The notes below the pieces were generated by a model. It was not told the DNA's origin and made no database searches. It saw nothing but the letters and a program-made list of their open reading frames with translations. A stretch of 43,528 nucleotides of DNA from positions 1 through 43,528 of the forward strand of contig JAQGOF010000056.1 in the NCBI GenBank assembly GCA_028293745.1, read 5' to 3'. Below, piece by piece: positions 1 to 7,570 of the stretch; within the stretch, counting starts at the first letter, position 1; the number at the start of each line of letters is the position of its first letter. The position numbers and the translations under genes are program-made. Source of the DNA: Gammaproteobacteria bacterium. Its GTDB lineage: Bacteria; Pseudomonadota; Gammaproteobacteria; Steroidobacterales; Steroidobacteraceae.

Positions 1-762
1 TTTCAAAGCTTCCACAACGGCGTCCGGCAGGAACACCGCACGCGGCTTGTCGGTCTTAGTTACCCACACCGACAGGCGAGGTGTTCCGGTCGGGGAATGT
101 TTCCCGGTTAGGTCGATGTCGTCCCACTTCAAGCGCAGCATCTCACCCAGGCGAATGCCAGTACCAACTGACACCATGATGGTTGCCTGGGTTACAGGTT
201 CCTCGTCGGTCACCTTCAGCACCGCAGCCAACTCGGCATCCGACAGAAAGCGGACGCGTCCGCCCGGCTCCTTCAGCATGAGCTTTTTGGGCCAGGAGCG
301 GGTTTCCGGTATGTACTCGGCCTGCACACCCCAATTCCAACAGGCACGCATAGCGGACAGGTGCCGGTTGGTAGTGGCGGGGCCGCGCCCTTCGTCCTGC
401 AGTTTCTTGCGGGCCTCCCGTAGCATCACACTGCTGATGTCCAGCACCTTGCGGCTACCGTACTTATTGACCCACCAGCCGATCAGCCGTTGGGTTTCGG
501 ACAGCGAGCGTTGGGCCTTGGTCACGTCGTCGTCGAGATAGTCTCTTGCCAGCTTCTCGATGGTGAGCTGACCAACATCCAGCCGCACCGGGGCACCCCG
601 CTGCCGTTGGTGTTTGAATTCGGCTTCCTGTTTCGTTGCCCAGGCTTTGGCAGTCGCCCGGTCCTCGAAGGTTTTGGACATGGACCCACCGCCCAGCACG
701 CGCGCCTGGGCAAGGTAGGTAACGGCCCCGTGCCGCCCCACCCGCTTACTTATTGAAGGCAT
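1..762 (-). CDS. Tyrosine-type site-specific integrase (3' end outside window)
   Basis: Leftward reading frame with no stop before the window edge, so only the first 254 residues are visible. It starts at ATG 762-760 (MPSISKRVGRHG), with a GGGGAG ribosome-binding site about 9 bases upstream. The visible part has an N-terminal arm-binding-like segment (about 1-60), a core-binding helical region (about 65-170, including TTNRHLSAMRACWNWG) and the start of the catalytic domain. That domain carries the first catalytic arginine in GTGMRLGEMLRLKWDDID (about residue 204), typical of phage and island integrases. The later H-x-x-R and Tyr motifs would lie beyond the window. The gene begins 150 bp from the 3' end of tRNA-Ser and reads away from it, the usual layout of an island inserted in a tRNA gene. 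Family is secure; the element it serves is inferred. Confidence 0.9.
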   Translation of the reverse strand, partial: MPSISKRVGRHGAVTYLAQARVLGGGSMSKTFEDRATAKAWATKQEAEFKHQRQRGAPVRLDVGQLTIEKLARDYLDDDVTKAQRSLSETQRLIGWWVNKYGSRKVLDISSVMLREARKKLQDEGRGPATTNRHLSAMRACWNWGVQAEYIPETRSWPKKLMLKEPGGRVRFLSDAELAAVLKVTDEEPVTQATIMVSVGTGIRLGEMLRLKWDDIDLTGKHSPTGTPRLSVWVTKTDKPRAVFLPDAVVEALK

Positions 763-912
763 GTGTGGAAACTCCCCTAGCTGCGCGGCGCACGCACGGT
801 AGCGGCGCCTTGGCGCACGCTTACTGTCACCCAATTGCAACAAAATTTGCAACAAATGGTCTAGCTTGGGCTTTGCAGTAGACCGCTTTGCGCGGCTATC
901 TGCTTGTTTTAT
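763..912. other. Putative attachment-site arm between integrase and tRNA-Ser
   Basis: Non-coding gap between the integrase start and the tRNA 3' end. It contains a tandem pair of TTGCAACAAA repeats at 835-844 and 847-856, 12 bases apart centre to centre. Short direct repeats next to a tRNA-borne att core are typical of integrase arm-type or excisionase sites. The strand-exchange core itself would be expected within the tRNA 3' end (about 913-935). The other attachment site is outside the window, so this is inference from position. Confidence 0.4.
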
Positions 913-1002
<90 letters not shown>

Positions 1003-1121
1003 ACATGTAGATTCAAAGACTTACAAGATATTCTTCGCACCGCGTACCGGGATCAGGCGCAAATCCTACCAAATTTCCGGGGCGAATCGCCGCTCCGCCG
1101 CTCGACGATCCTCCCGCACCG

Positions 1122-1814
1122 CTACAGCGTGCCTTCATAAATCTGCGCCAGCGGGACCGAAAGCCCGATCGACCGAAACTCCACCGTAGCCTCGGGACCG
1201 GAGTACGACTGCGGGCGCCACTTTTCGGCCCGCCGATGCACGATGACCTTGTGATCGTCCTGCGCCAGCAGGACGTATTCTTCGACTGAGGCGATGCGGC
1301 GGTAGGACATCGCTTTCTCTCTGCGATCGATGTGTTGCGTCGAGGGAGACAGAATCTCAGCGACCAGCTTCGGATTGCGCACGTAGTTTGGGCCCCAGTG
1401 CTCGCGCTGGCAGGCGACCATTACATCCGGGTAGTAGATAATTTCGTCCGTGTCGGATCGTATCAGGAGCTTGAGATCCGTCGAGAAGAGCTCGCACGGC
1501 CCTCCGCGCAAATGACCTCCAATAGCCATGACCAGTTCCTGTGCAATGCGAGCGTGGGCCACACTGACGCCGCTCATCGCATAAATGGCGCCGTTGACAT
1601 ACTCGTGTCGAAGGGGGCTTTGCTCCTCGAACTGCAGGTATTCGTCAACTGTCATGAAAGGCGGCTGCACAGCTGCGTTCGAAGATCGAGGCTCTGCAAC
1701 TCCATACCCTGGCAACTGAGCGTCGATCAATTTTTGAAGCCAGTCTGCGATGACTTCACGCTCACCAATGGACAGACGCTCCAGTGCATGTTGTATCTGT
1801 GCCAGTGTATCCAT
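1122..1814 (-). CDS. Uma2 family (DUF820) putative restriction-fold endonuclease
   Basis: A 230-residue protein. Residues about 53-225 match the Uma2/DUF820 family: MTVDEYLQFE, RHEYVNGAIYAMSG, AHARIAQELV, then YYPDVMV and KLVAEILSPST. The Asp of YPDV and the Glu of AEILSPST are the expected PD-(D/E)XK metal-binding residues. The first 50 residues (LERLSIGEREVIADWLQKL) form an extra helical segment not needed for the fold and resemble small addiction-module helical proteins. Uma2 proteins are common in cyanobacteria and soil bacteria, often in accessory DNA; their biological role is not settled. The gene stands alone just outside the tRNA-Ser boundary. Confidence 0.85.
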   Translation of the reverse strand: MDTLAQIQHALERLSIGEREVIADWLQKLIDAQLPGYGVAEPRSSNAAVQPPFMTVDEYLQFEEQSPLRHEYVNGAIYAMSGVSVAHARIAQELVMAIGGHLRGGPCELFSTDLKLLIRSDTDEIIYYPDVMVACQREHWGPNYVRNPKLVAEILSPSTQHIDRREKAMSYRRIASVEEYVLLAQDDHKVIVHRRAEKWRPQSYSGPEATVEFRSIGLSVPLAQIYEGTL

Positions 1815-2214
1815 CAGGTAACTCCATTCAACATTGCCGTTTCGCGCAGTGTATTCCGGGAATGCGGGAAAGCACAGGGGGAAAGGCTCCGCGTATTCGC
1901 AGAAATTCCGTATTCGTTGATTTGTGTTGTGTTTGTCTCAAGGCAATTGCAGCAGGCGTCCTTAGCGATGTGGTACGTCGAAGACTGACGCTTGGAATGA
2001 CGTCGGTGGTGCCGATTGGAACTGTCGTCGGTGAGAGACGGCTTCAGCGACGCGGTGCGACAACCCACGCACGGACGTGGTGCGGGTCGGGTCCGGGCGG
2101 ATACAAACTTTGTTACATTTTTCTCACCGCGGCATTGGGAACAAAGCACGCTGTGCGCGGCCCAACGCTTGGGGGGCCCAACCCAATTTGGCGGAAAGCC
2201 AAGAGCGACCATTT
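1815..2214. other. Intergenic region without a recognised gene
   Basis: About 400 bases between two divergently read genes. Frames open on either strand here give peptides with no recognisable motif and skewed composition. Repeated GCCCAA/TTGGG tracts at about 2159-2195 could form small hairpins. An AT-richer stretch at about 2100-2125 (TTTGTTACATTTTT) could hold the promoter of the small gene at 2215. Nothing else can be supported. Confidence 0.4.
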
Positions 2215-2523
2215 ATGCCCAGGGAACTTTATCTGCAGCGCACCGCCCGTGAATGCCTCGAGAGCGGCCGGTTGCCTCGCATGCACTCCCAGTGCATCTG
2301 GGGTGGCTACGGCCGAGGGGACGTCTGCTCGCTATGCGGTGAACCCATCCGATCAACCGAGGTGGAATTCGAAGTTCCGGAGCCGGAAGACGGGAGTCGG
2401 CATGACGACTACCGTCATGCTGCGGCCGGAACGGCCTTCAGGTTTCACATCACGTGCCACGCCGTCTGGCAACTCGAATGTGCCGACGACGAGACAGCCA
2501 TTGAGCCTGAAATTACCGATTAG
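2215..2523 (+). CDS. Small conserved protein with CxxC and HxxCH, putative zinc-binding
   Basis: A 102-residue protein starting MPRELYLQRT. The frame stays open further upstream, but this ATG fits best because the upstream extension is low-quality sequence. It has Cys38-x2-Cys41 (CSLCGEPI), then an acidic stretch (EVEFEVPEPEDG), then His78, Cys81, His82 and Cys89 (FHITCHAVWQLEC), which together could bind a metal. The pattern WGG-G-G---CSLCG-PI ... FH--CHAVW resembles a family of uncharacterised small proteins I have seen in Burkholderiales and Rhizobiales. No function is known to me. It reads toward the diguanylate cyclase 76 bases downstream and could share its transcript. Confidence 0.7.
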   Translation: MPRELYLQRTARECLESGRLPRMHSQCIWGGYGRGDVCSLCGEPIRSTEVEFEVPEPEDGSRHDDYRHAAAGTAFRFHITCHAVWQLECADDETAIEPEITD

Positions 2524-2599
2524 GGCGACCCTGGGTCCGTTGGCGTAGTTTCCGGAGCAGGTCACATCGGGCTGTCTCAAAAGGCCTTAATGTGGCCGC

Positions 2600-3826
2600 A
2601 TGGGAAAGGTCAGCCAACTCAATCCTGATACTTTTCCCGACTCGCCTTACGCCATCGAACTACGATGCGGCGCTGCGGATCGGCGCTTCAGTCCACGACT
2701 CGAGGCCGAATTCGAGCGAATCCGCCTGATGGACGGGCGCGCGCTCGTGCGTGTGACGTCTGTTCTGGCCGTCCTGGTCGCTGCCTTGCGTGGCGTGGAA
2801 CAGGCTTTCCGCGGCTCCTGGACCAGTCTTCTCGTGATCGACTTCGGGTTGGTCATTGCGGGCTCCGCCGTGTTGGCCGCAATTGCCTGGAGCCCGGCAT
2901 TCGAGCGTCTGTATCTGCCGTGGGCGCGGATTGTGGTGCCGTTCAGGAATACCCTGGTAGCGGCTCACATCGCCGCGGTTGCAGCTGGCGGTCATCTCGA
3001 GTTGCTCATGGCTGTGCCTGTGATGCTGATCGCGCCTTTTTTCTTCTTTGGACTGCGATTGCCGACGGCGCTCGTCTCGGGTGTGCTCACCGTCGCCTCC
3101 TTTCTCACCGCCGCAGTCATTTTCGAGTTGCCACTGCCGGTTGTGATCCACTCCGCGGTATTCCTGGCTCTGGCCGTAGTTGCGTGCGCGATGGCTGCCC
3201 GACATTTCGAAAAGTGCTCGCGTACCGGCTTTCTGGAAGACCGCCTCATCGCGGATCTTGCGCAACACGATGCGCTCACCGGCACGAAAAACCGCCGGGT
3301 GTTCGATGAACATCTCACGCGCCTTTGGCAGCAGGCCGTCGGGGATGGCCGTGCCATAGCCGTCCTGCTCCTCGATGTCGATCACTTCAAGGCATACAAC
3401 GATCGTTACGGACACTTGGCTGGCGACCTCGCACTGCGCCGGGTCGCTCAGACCGTACAGAGATTCGTTCGTCGTCCCCTGGATATCCTGGCGCGCTACG
3501 GCGGCGAGGAATTCGCTGCGATCCTTTACAACGTCGAGGCAGGCCAGGCGAAGGATGTCGCAGAGCGAATATGCCGTGCAGTCGCGGAGTTGGCCATGGA
3601 ACACCGTGACTCTCGTACCGCAGCGGTGGTAACGATCAGCGTGGGCGTCGCCGTCGTAAAGGCAACCGCACAGAGAAATCCCCGAGGCGCATTGCAACTG
3701 GCCGATCAGGCGCTCTACGAAGCCAAGGTGAGCGGCCGTAACCGGGTTGAGCTCATGAACGATGAAGAGTACAGGATGCTGGTGACCGGGGTGTTTGCAA
3801 GTCCTTCGCGCGTCAGCCAACGATGA
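2600..3826 (+). CDS. Membrane-anchored GGDEF diguanylate cyclase
   Basis: A 408-residue protein. Residues about 48-200 hold five or six hydrophobic segments (for example VLAVLVAAL, LLVIDFGLVIAGSAVLAAIAW, MLIAPFFFFGL, AVFLALAVVACAMAA), forming an integral membrane sensor part. A GGDEF domain follows (about 222-385), opening with DALTGTKNRR and LLLDVDHFKAYNDRYGH. The active-site signature is intact as GGEEF. RPLD lies exactly five residues before GGEEF and matches the RxxD inhibitory I-site, so the enzyme should make cyclic di-GMP from two GTP and be subject to product inhibition. There is no EAL domain. It stands convergent to the oxidoreductase gene downstream. The signal it senses cannot be read from the sequence. 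Confidence 0.93.
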   Translation: MGKVSQLNPDTFPDSPYAIELRCGAADRRFSPRLEAEFERIRLMDGRALVRVTSVLAVLVAALRGVEQAFRGSWTSLLVIDFGLVIAGSAVLAAIAWSPAFERLYLPWARIVVPFRNTLVAAHIAAVAAGGHLELLMAVPVMLIAPFFFFGLRLPTALVSGVLTVASFLTAAVIFELPLPVVIHSAVFLALAVVACAMAARHFEKCSRTGFLEDRLIADLAQHDALTGTKNRRVFDEHLTRLWQQAVGDGRAIAVLLLDVDHFKAYNDRYGHLAGDLALRRVAQTVQRFVRRPLDILARYGGEEFAAILYNVEAGQAKDVAERICRAVAELAMEHRDSRTAAVVTISVGVAVVKATAQRNPRGALQLADQALYEAKVSGRNRVELMNDEEYRMLVTGVFASPSRVSQR

Positions 3827-3865
3827 GTGGAGGTGGACAGCTTTGCGCCGCAGATGGCCCCCGTG

Positions 3866-4846
3866 CTACGCCGCCAACCCCCGCGTCATCGCCCAATCGA
3901 GCCCCCGGCTCACCCACCCACCACCGAGGCTGGCACCCGTCACGTCGTCCAGCCGATAGGGAACACCGTCGAGAATCGAATGCGCAGCCCGCAGACCACT
4001 GCGAATGGCAGGCCCGATTCCCTCGGCCATGTCGCGCGTGGCCAGCCCGGCCGCATCGCCCGTAATGAACGCATTGTCGCGCCGAACAACTTCAACCCGG
4101 CCGCGCAGAAAATAGCTGTATCCCGTCGGCTCATAGCGGGCACCCGGCGCGAGCGTTCTGTCCAGCGTACCGATGAACCGATTCCAGTGGCGCTTGATGT
4201 CGCCGCCGCTGGCCTTCATGCGGTCCGCCATTCCGCCGATACCGACATTCAGCCAGCCATTCTCCTTGGGCACGTACCACGAGTACCCGGGCAACCCCTT
4301 GTCGAAGAACCACAGGTGGCACGCCGGATCCTTCCAGTCGTACTCGATCTCGTGCTCGAGTGTGACCGTCTGAAGCTCGCTCACGCGCGGATTCAACTCG
4401 CGGAACAGCGTGCGGTAGACGGGGCAGCGTGTTCCGCCTGCGCCAATGAGATAGCGGCACCGGAATTCATCGTCTACCACGTAGCAATCCGGCTCCGAAC
4501 GAATGTTGCGAACCGTATGCCGCACGACTGGCGCGCCCGAGCGCTCCAGCAGCCACGAATCGAACTCGAACCGGCGGATCGAGTGCTGCACGCTCGGGAT
4601 CCGAAAATGCAGCCCCTTGAGGTGGATGTGCAGCCGATTGAATGTCAGGAATCGGTACGGGTACGACGCAACGTCCATCTCCAGATCGCGGACGACCTCG
4701 GGCGTAATCCACCCCGCACAGAGCTTCAGACGCGGAAATACCTCTTTGTCCAGTACCAGCACATCGACGCCGCGCAGCTTCAATTGCCGCGCGGCCGCCG
4801 ACCCGGCGGGCCCGCCGCCGACTATCAGAACGTCACATGTACGCAC
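3866..4846 (-). CDS. FAD-dependent oxidoreductase, geranylgeranyl-reductase-like
   Basis: A 326-residue flavoprotein. The N-terminal dinucleotide-binding motif is VLIVGGGPAGSAAA (about 6-19), followed by VDVLVLDKEVFPRLKLCAGWITP, which is typical of the geranylgeranyl reductase/FAD monooxygenase group. A second FAD motif, NAFITGDAAGLATRDMAEG, lies near residue 265. It begins five bases after the cyclopropane-fatty-acid synthase stop on the same strand, so the two are almost certainly cotranscribed. Relatives reduce or oxidise isoprenoid or lipid chains; a lipid substrate is inferred here from the neighbour and is not shown. It may alternatively hydroxylate a small aromatic compound. It is shorter than many archaeal geranylgeranyl reductases, which exceed 390 residues. 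Confidence 0.85.
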   Translation of the reverse strand: MRTCDVLIVGGGPAGSAAARQLKLRGVDVLVLDKEVFPRLKLCAGWITPEVVRDLEMDVASYPYRFLTFNRLHIHLKGLHFRIPSVQHSIRRFEFDSWLLERSGAPVVRHTVRNIRSEPDCYVVDDEFRCRYLIGAGGTRCPVYRTLFRELNPRVSELQTVTLEHEIEYDWKDPACHLWFFDKGLPGYSWYVPKENGWLNVGIGGMADRMKASGGDIKRHWNRFIGTLDRTLAPGARYEPTGYSYFLRGRVEVVRRDNAFITGDAAGLATRDMAEGIGPAIRSGLRAAHSILDGVPYRLDDVTGASLGGGWVSRGLDWAMTRGLAA

Positions 4847-4851
4847 AGAGC

Positions 4852-6156
4852 CTACCGCGCGTAAATGTAGTCACGTGTCCACGGAACATCGTTGTTGACC
4901 CCAGGGGCAAACAACACCTGGAACAACTGCAAGGTGCCCGTCGTGAACCCGGCTATGGAACCTGCCAGGTACAGCCGCCACATCCGCACGAACTTCTCGT
5001 CGAACATCTCGGCCACGCGCTCCGTCGCACCTTCGTACAACTCCAGCCAATGCCGCAGCGTGCGCGCGTAGTGCAGGCGGATGTTCTCGACATCGAGGAT
5101 CGACAGGTTCCACGGCTCGAAAATCTGCATCATCTCGCTCAGCGACGGTGGATACGCCCCGGGGAAGATTCGCTTCTCGATCCAGGGATGCATGGCTGCC
5201 GGCCGGTTGCGCCCGATCGAGTGAATGAGGCCCCGGCCCACGTTGCCCAGGCACTGCTGGATCACCCGGCCCAACCCGGGGTAGTTCTCCACGCCCACGT
5301 GCTCGAGCATTCCAACAGATACGAATGCGTCGTACTTGCCGATGATATTACGATAGTCGTCCTCGACGAACTCAACACTGGAGCCGAGCCCCTCGCGCTG
5401 AGCTCTCTCGCGGGCAAACGCAACCTGCTCGTGCGAGATATTGAAAGCGCGGACCTTGACGCCGTAATTCTGCGCCATGTGGATCGCCAGGCTCCCCCAC
5501 CCGCAACCCGCCTCTACGACACTCTCACCGGGCCGCAGCCGCATCTTGCGGCAGACGTGGTCCATTTTGGCCACTTGTGCCTCATCCAGCGCCGCCTCAG
5601 GCGTTGGATAGTAGGCGCAGGTGTAGGCCATGGTTTTGCCCAGCCACAGCGAGTAAAACTTGTTGCCGATGTCGTAGTGGTGATGAATGTTGTCGCGTGA
5701 TCCCGGCAGCGTATTTATGCGCCTGCGGCGCATCAGCTCCACGCCCCGGCGCAGCACCGAGAAGCGCCGTTTGCTGTTGGCGCCTGACTTGTACACGGCC
5801 TCCAGCACGCCGACGAGATCGCCCTCGACGGTGATCCGACCGTCGCTGTAGGACTCGCCGAACCGGACCTGCGGGTCCGCCAGCAGCCCAAAGAGAGCCG
5901 CTCGATCCGCTATGTGCAGGCTGGCAACCGGATCGGCGGCGACCGCCGGACGCACCGCCTCCCCCGTCCACAGGACGAATTCCAGGGGAGGATCGCCGAG
6001 AAAGGCCAGCAGGCGCGACAAAAGTCGGCCCTCCACGGAACGCCCCTCGGGCTCCCGCGCCTTCACAACGACACCTGCCACTGGGGGTGGCGGAGCGCTC
6101 GTCCTCTCGGAAGCGCTATCGGATTCGGAAGCTACACAGTCCTCGACTGCATTCAC
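4852..6156 (-). CDS. cfa: Cyclopropane-fatty-acyl-phospholipid synthase family methyltransferase
   Basis: A 434-residue protein. An N-terminal lipid-binding-like domain (about 40-140) is followed by the S-adenosylmethionine domain with VEAGCGWGSLAIHMA (about 213). The active-site block YTCAYYPTPEAALDEAQ carries the Cys matching E. coli Cfa Cys139, which helps hold bicarbonate; SVGMLEHVG supplies the conserved Glu/His. The C-terminal part (TLRHWLELYEGATERV, FQVLFAPGVNN) also follows the family. The enzyme transfers a methylene from SAM to double bonds of membrane phospholipid acyl chains, or makes methyl-branched products in some relatives. The first 30 residues are a low-complexity leader. 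It is the first gene of a two-gene operon with the FAD oxidoreductase. Confidence 0.93.
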   Translation of the reverse strand: MNAVEDCVASESDSASERTSAPPPPVAGVVVKAREPEGRSVEGRLLSRLLAFLGDPPLEFVLWTGEAVRPAVAADPVASLHIADRAALFGLLADPQVRFGESYSDGRITVEGDLVGVLEAVYKSGANSKRRFSVLRRGVELMRRRRINTLPGSRDNIHHHYDIGNKFYSLWLGKTMAYTCAYYPTPEAALDEAQVAKMDHVCRKMRLRPGESVVEAGCGWGSLAIHMAQNYGVKVRAFNISHEQVAFARERAQREGLGSSVEFVEDDYRNIIGKYDAFVSVGMLEHVGVENYPGLGRVIQQCLGNVGRGLIHSIGRNRPAAMHPWIEKRIFPGAYPPSLSEMMQIFEPWNLSILDVENIRLHYARTLRHWLELYEGATERVAEMFDEKFVRMWRLYLAGSIAGFTTGTLQLFQVLFAPGVNNDVPWTRDYIYAR

Positions 6157-6289
6157 CGCTATTCTCCCTCCATCCAGGCCGCTAATTTAGCAATGTACGG
6201 ACCCGCTGTAATCGTTCTGTAGTGCGTTGGGGCGGGCCCACTGAGGAATGTGCCTCAAAGCGGATGTCGCAAGCAATGGAGGACTCCCT

Positions 6290-7570
6290 GTGCATCGACG
6301 CTTTCGCGTCCTTACGTGCCTTTTGGCTGTCAGTCTGGTACCCATTTCGATCTACGGCCGGGCGCTCGCCGGACCGGGGCTGGGGCCAGCACCGGCCGGC
6401 GGCAACCCGCCGCTGATCCTGATCTCGATCGACGGCTACCGGGCGGACTACCTCGATCGGGGCCACTCTCCCGTACTTGCCGCGCTGGCAGCGGATGGCG
6501 TACGCGCCAAAGGGCTGAGGCCTGTATTTCCGTCCCTGACCTTTCCAAACCACTACACGATCGTCACGGGGCTCTACCCGGACGAGCACGGCATCGTGAA
6601 CAACATCATGCACGATCCCGTCCTGGGAAATTTCAGTCCCCCCAATCGGGCTGCGAATACCGATGGACGCTGGTGGGACCAGGCGGAGCCGATCTGGGTT
6701 ACAGCACAGAAGCAAGGGCGACGTACCGCGTCCGTATATTGGCCGGGGACGCAGGCAGAGATCCACGGCGTTCGACCGACGTACTGGCAACTCTTTGACC
6801 CGAGCGTTCCGCCGGACGCGCGCGTCGATCAGGCACTGGCGTGGCTCGATCTCCCCATCGACCAGCGGCCGACGTTTGTTTCGCTCTATTTCGAAAACGC
6901 TGACGTCGTGGGCCACAGCTATGGACCCGATTCATTGCAGGTGGACGAAGCGCTCGTGACCCTCGATGCGGCCCTCGGGCGTCTCGTTGCCGGTCTTCGC
7001 GAGCGTAACCAATACGACAGCACCAATCTCGTCATCCTCTCCGATCATGGTATGAGCGCCAGCTCGCCCGAGCGGATGGTCCTTTTGGATCAGATCGTCA
7101 ATCCCGAGCACATCGAGCTGGTGAGCGCGCTGGTCAATGTGGGCATCGATCCGAAACCCGGCTACGCGGCCGAGGTCGAACAGGCTCTGCTCGCGCCCCG
7201 TCCGCACCTGCAATGCTGGAAAAAGGAACACCTGCCGAAGAAGTTCCACTACGGCAAAAACAAGCGCATCCCGGCAATCCAATGTGTGGCAGAGGACGGC
7301 TGGATGGTCAGTACGGCAGGCGTGGAGTCGAAGCGTACACAACCATTGCTCGGCGAGCACGGTTATGACAATGACGGCCCGAAGATGCGCGCGTTGTTCG
7401 TCGCACACGGTCCCTCATTCAAACAACACCTGACGGTACCCGTGTTCGACAATATCAATGTCTACGTGTTGTTGGCGAAGCTCATGGGCCTGCAGCCGCT
7501 GCACAACGAGGGCAACCCGGCCGTCAGCGCTGGAATGCTCCGCATGGTAGCGTTACCATCCGGTCCATGA
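6290..7570 (+). CDS. Periplasmic nucleotide pyrophosphatase/phosphodiesterase (NPP, alkaline phosphatase superfamily)
   Basis: The chosen start is GTG 6290, preceded seven bases away by a GGAGG ribosome-binding site (6278-6282). It gives 426 residues and a clean signal peptide (HRRFRVLTCLLAVSLVPISIYG). An in-frame ATG at 6248 lacks such a site. Metal-binding Asp is in LILISIDGYRADY, and the nucleophile is Thr84 in FPSLTFPNHYTIVTG. NADVVGHSYGPD, LVILSDHGMS and GEHGYDND supply the remaining zinc ligands. This is the pattern of bacterial NPP enzymes that cleave nucleotide or other phosphodiesters. Its stop overlaps the start of the alpha-glucuronidase gene (ATGA), so the two are translationally coupled. 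The substrate is unknown. Confidence 0.9.
   Translation: MHRRFRVLTCLLAVSLVPISIYGRALAGPGLGPAPAGGNPPLILISIDGYRADYLDRGHSPVLAALAADGVRAKGLRPVFPSLTFPNHYTIVTGLYPDEHGIVNNIMHDPVLGNFSPPNRAANTDGRWWDQAEPIWVTAQKQGRRTASVYWPGTQAEIHGVRPTYWQLFDPSVPPDARVDQALAWLDLPIDQRPTFVSLYFENADVVGHSYGPDSLQVDEALVTLDAALGRLVAGLRERNQYDSTNLVILSDHGMSASSPERMVLLDQIVNPEHIELVSALVNVGIDPKPGYAAEVEQALLAPRPHLQCWKKEHLPKKFHYGKNKRIPAIQCVAEDGWMVSTAGVESKRTQPLLGEHGYDNDGPKMRALFVAHGPSFKQHLTVPVFDNINVYVLLAKLMGLQPLHNEGNPAVSAGMLRMVALPSGP

Noticed and set aside
47..541. 164-codon plus-strand frame at the left edge
   Set aside because: Antisense to the integrase, whose minus-strand reading gives the recombinase motif GMRLGEML.
1814..2212. 132-codon minus-strand frame in the gap before the small zinc protein
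   Set aside because: No motif and no ribosome-binding site, and it is full of composition typical of non-coding GC-rich DNA.
2660..3820. 386-codon minus-strand frame across the diguanylate cyclase
   Set aside because: Shadow of the GGDEF gene, which has all expected motifs in the plus frame.
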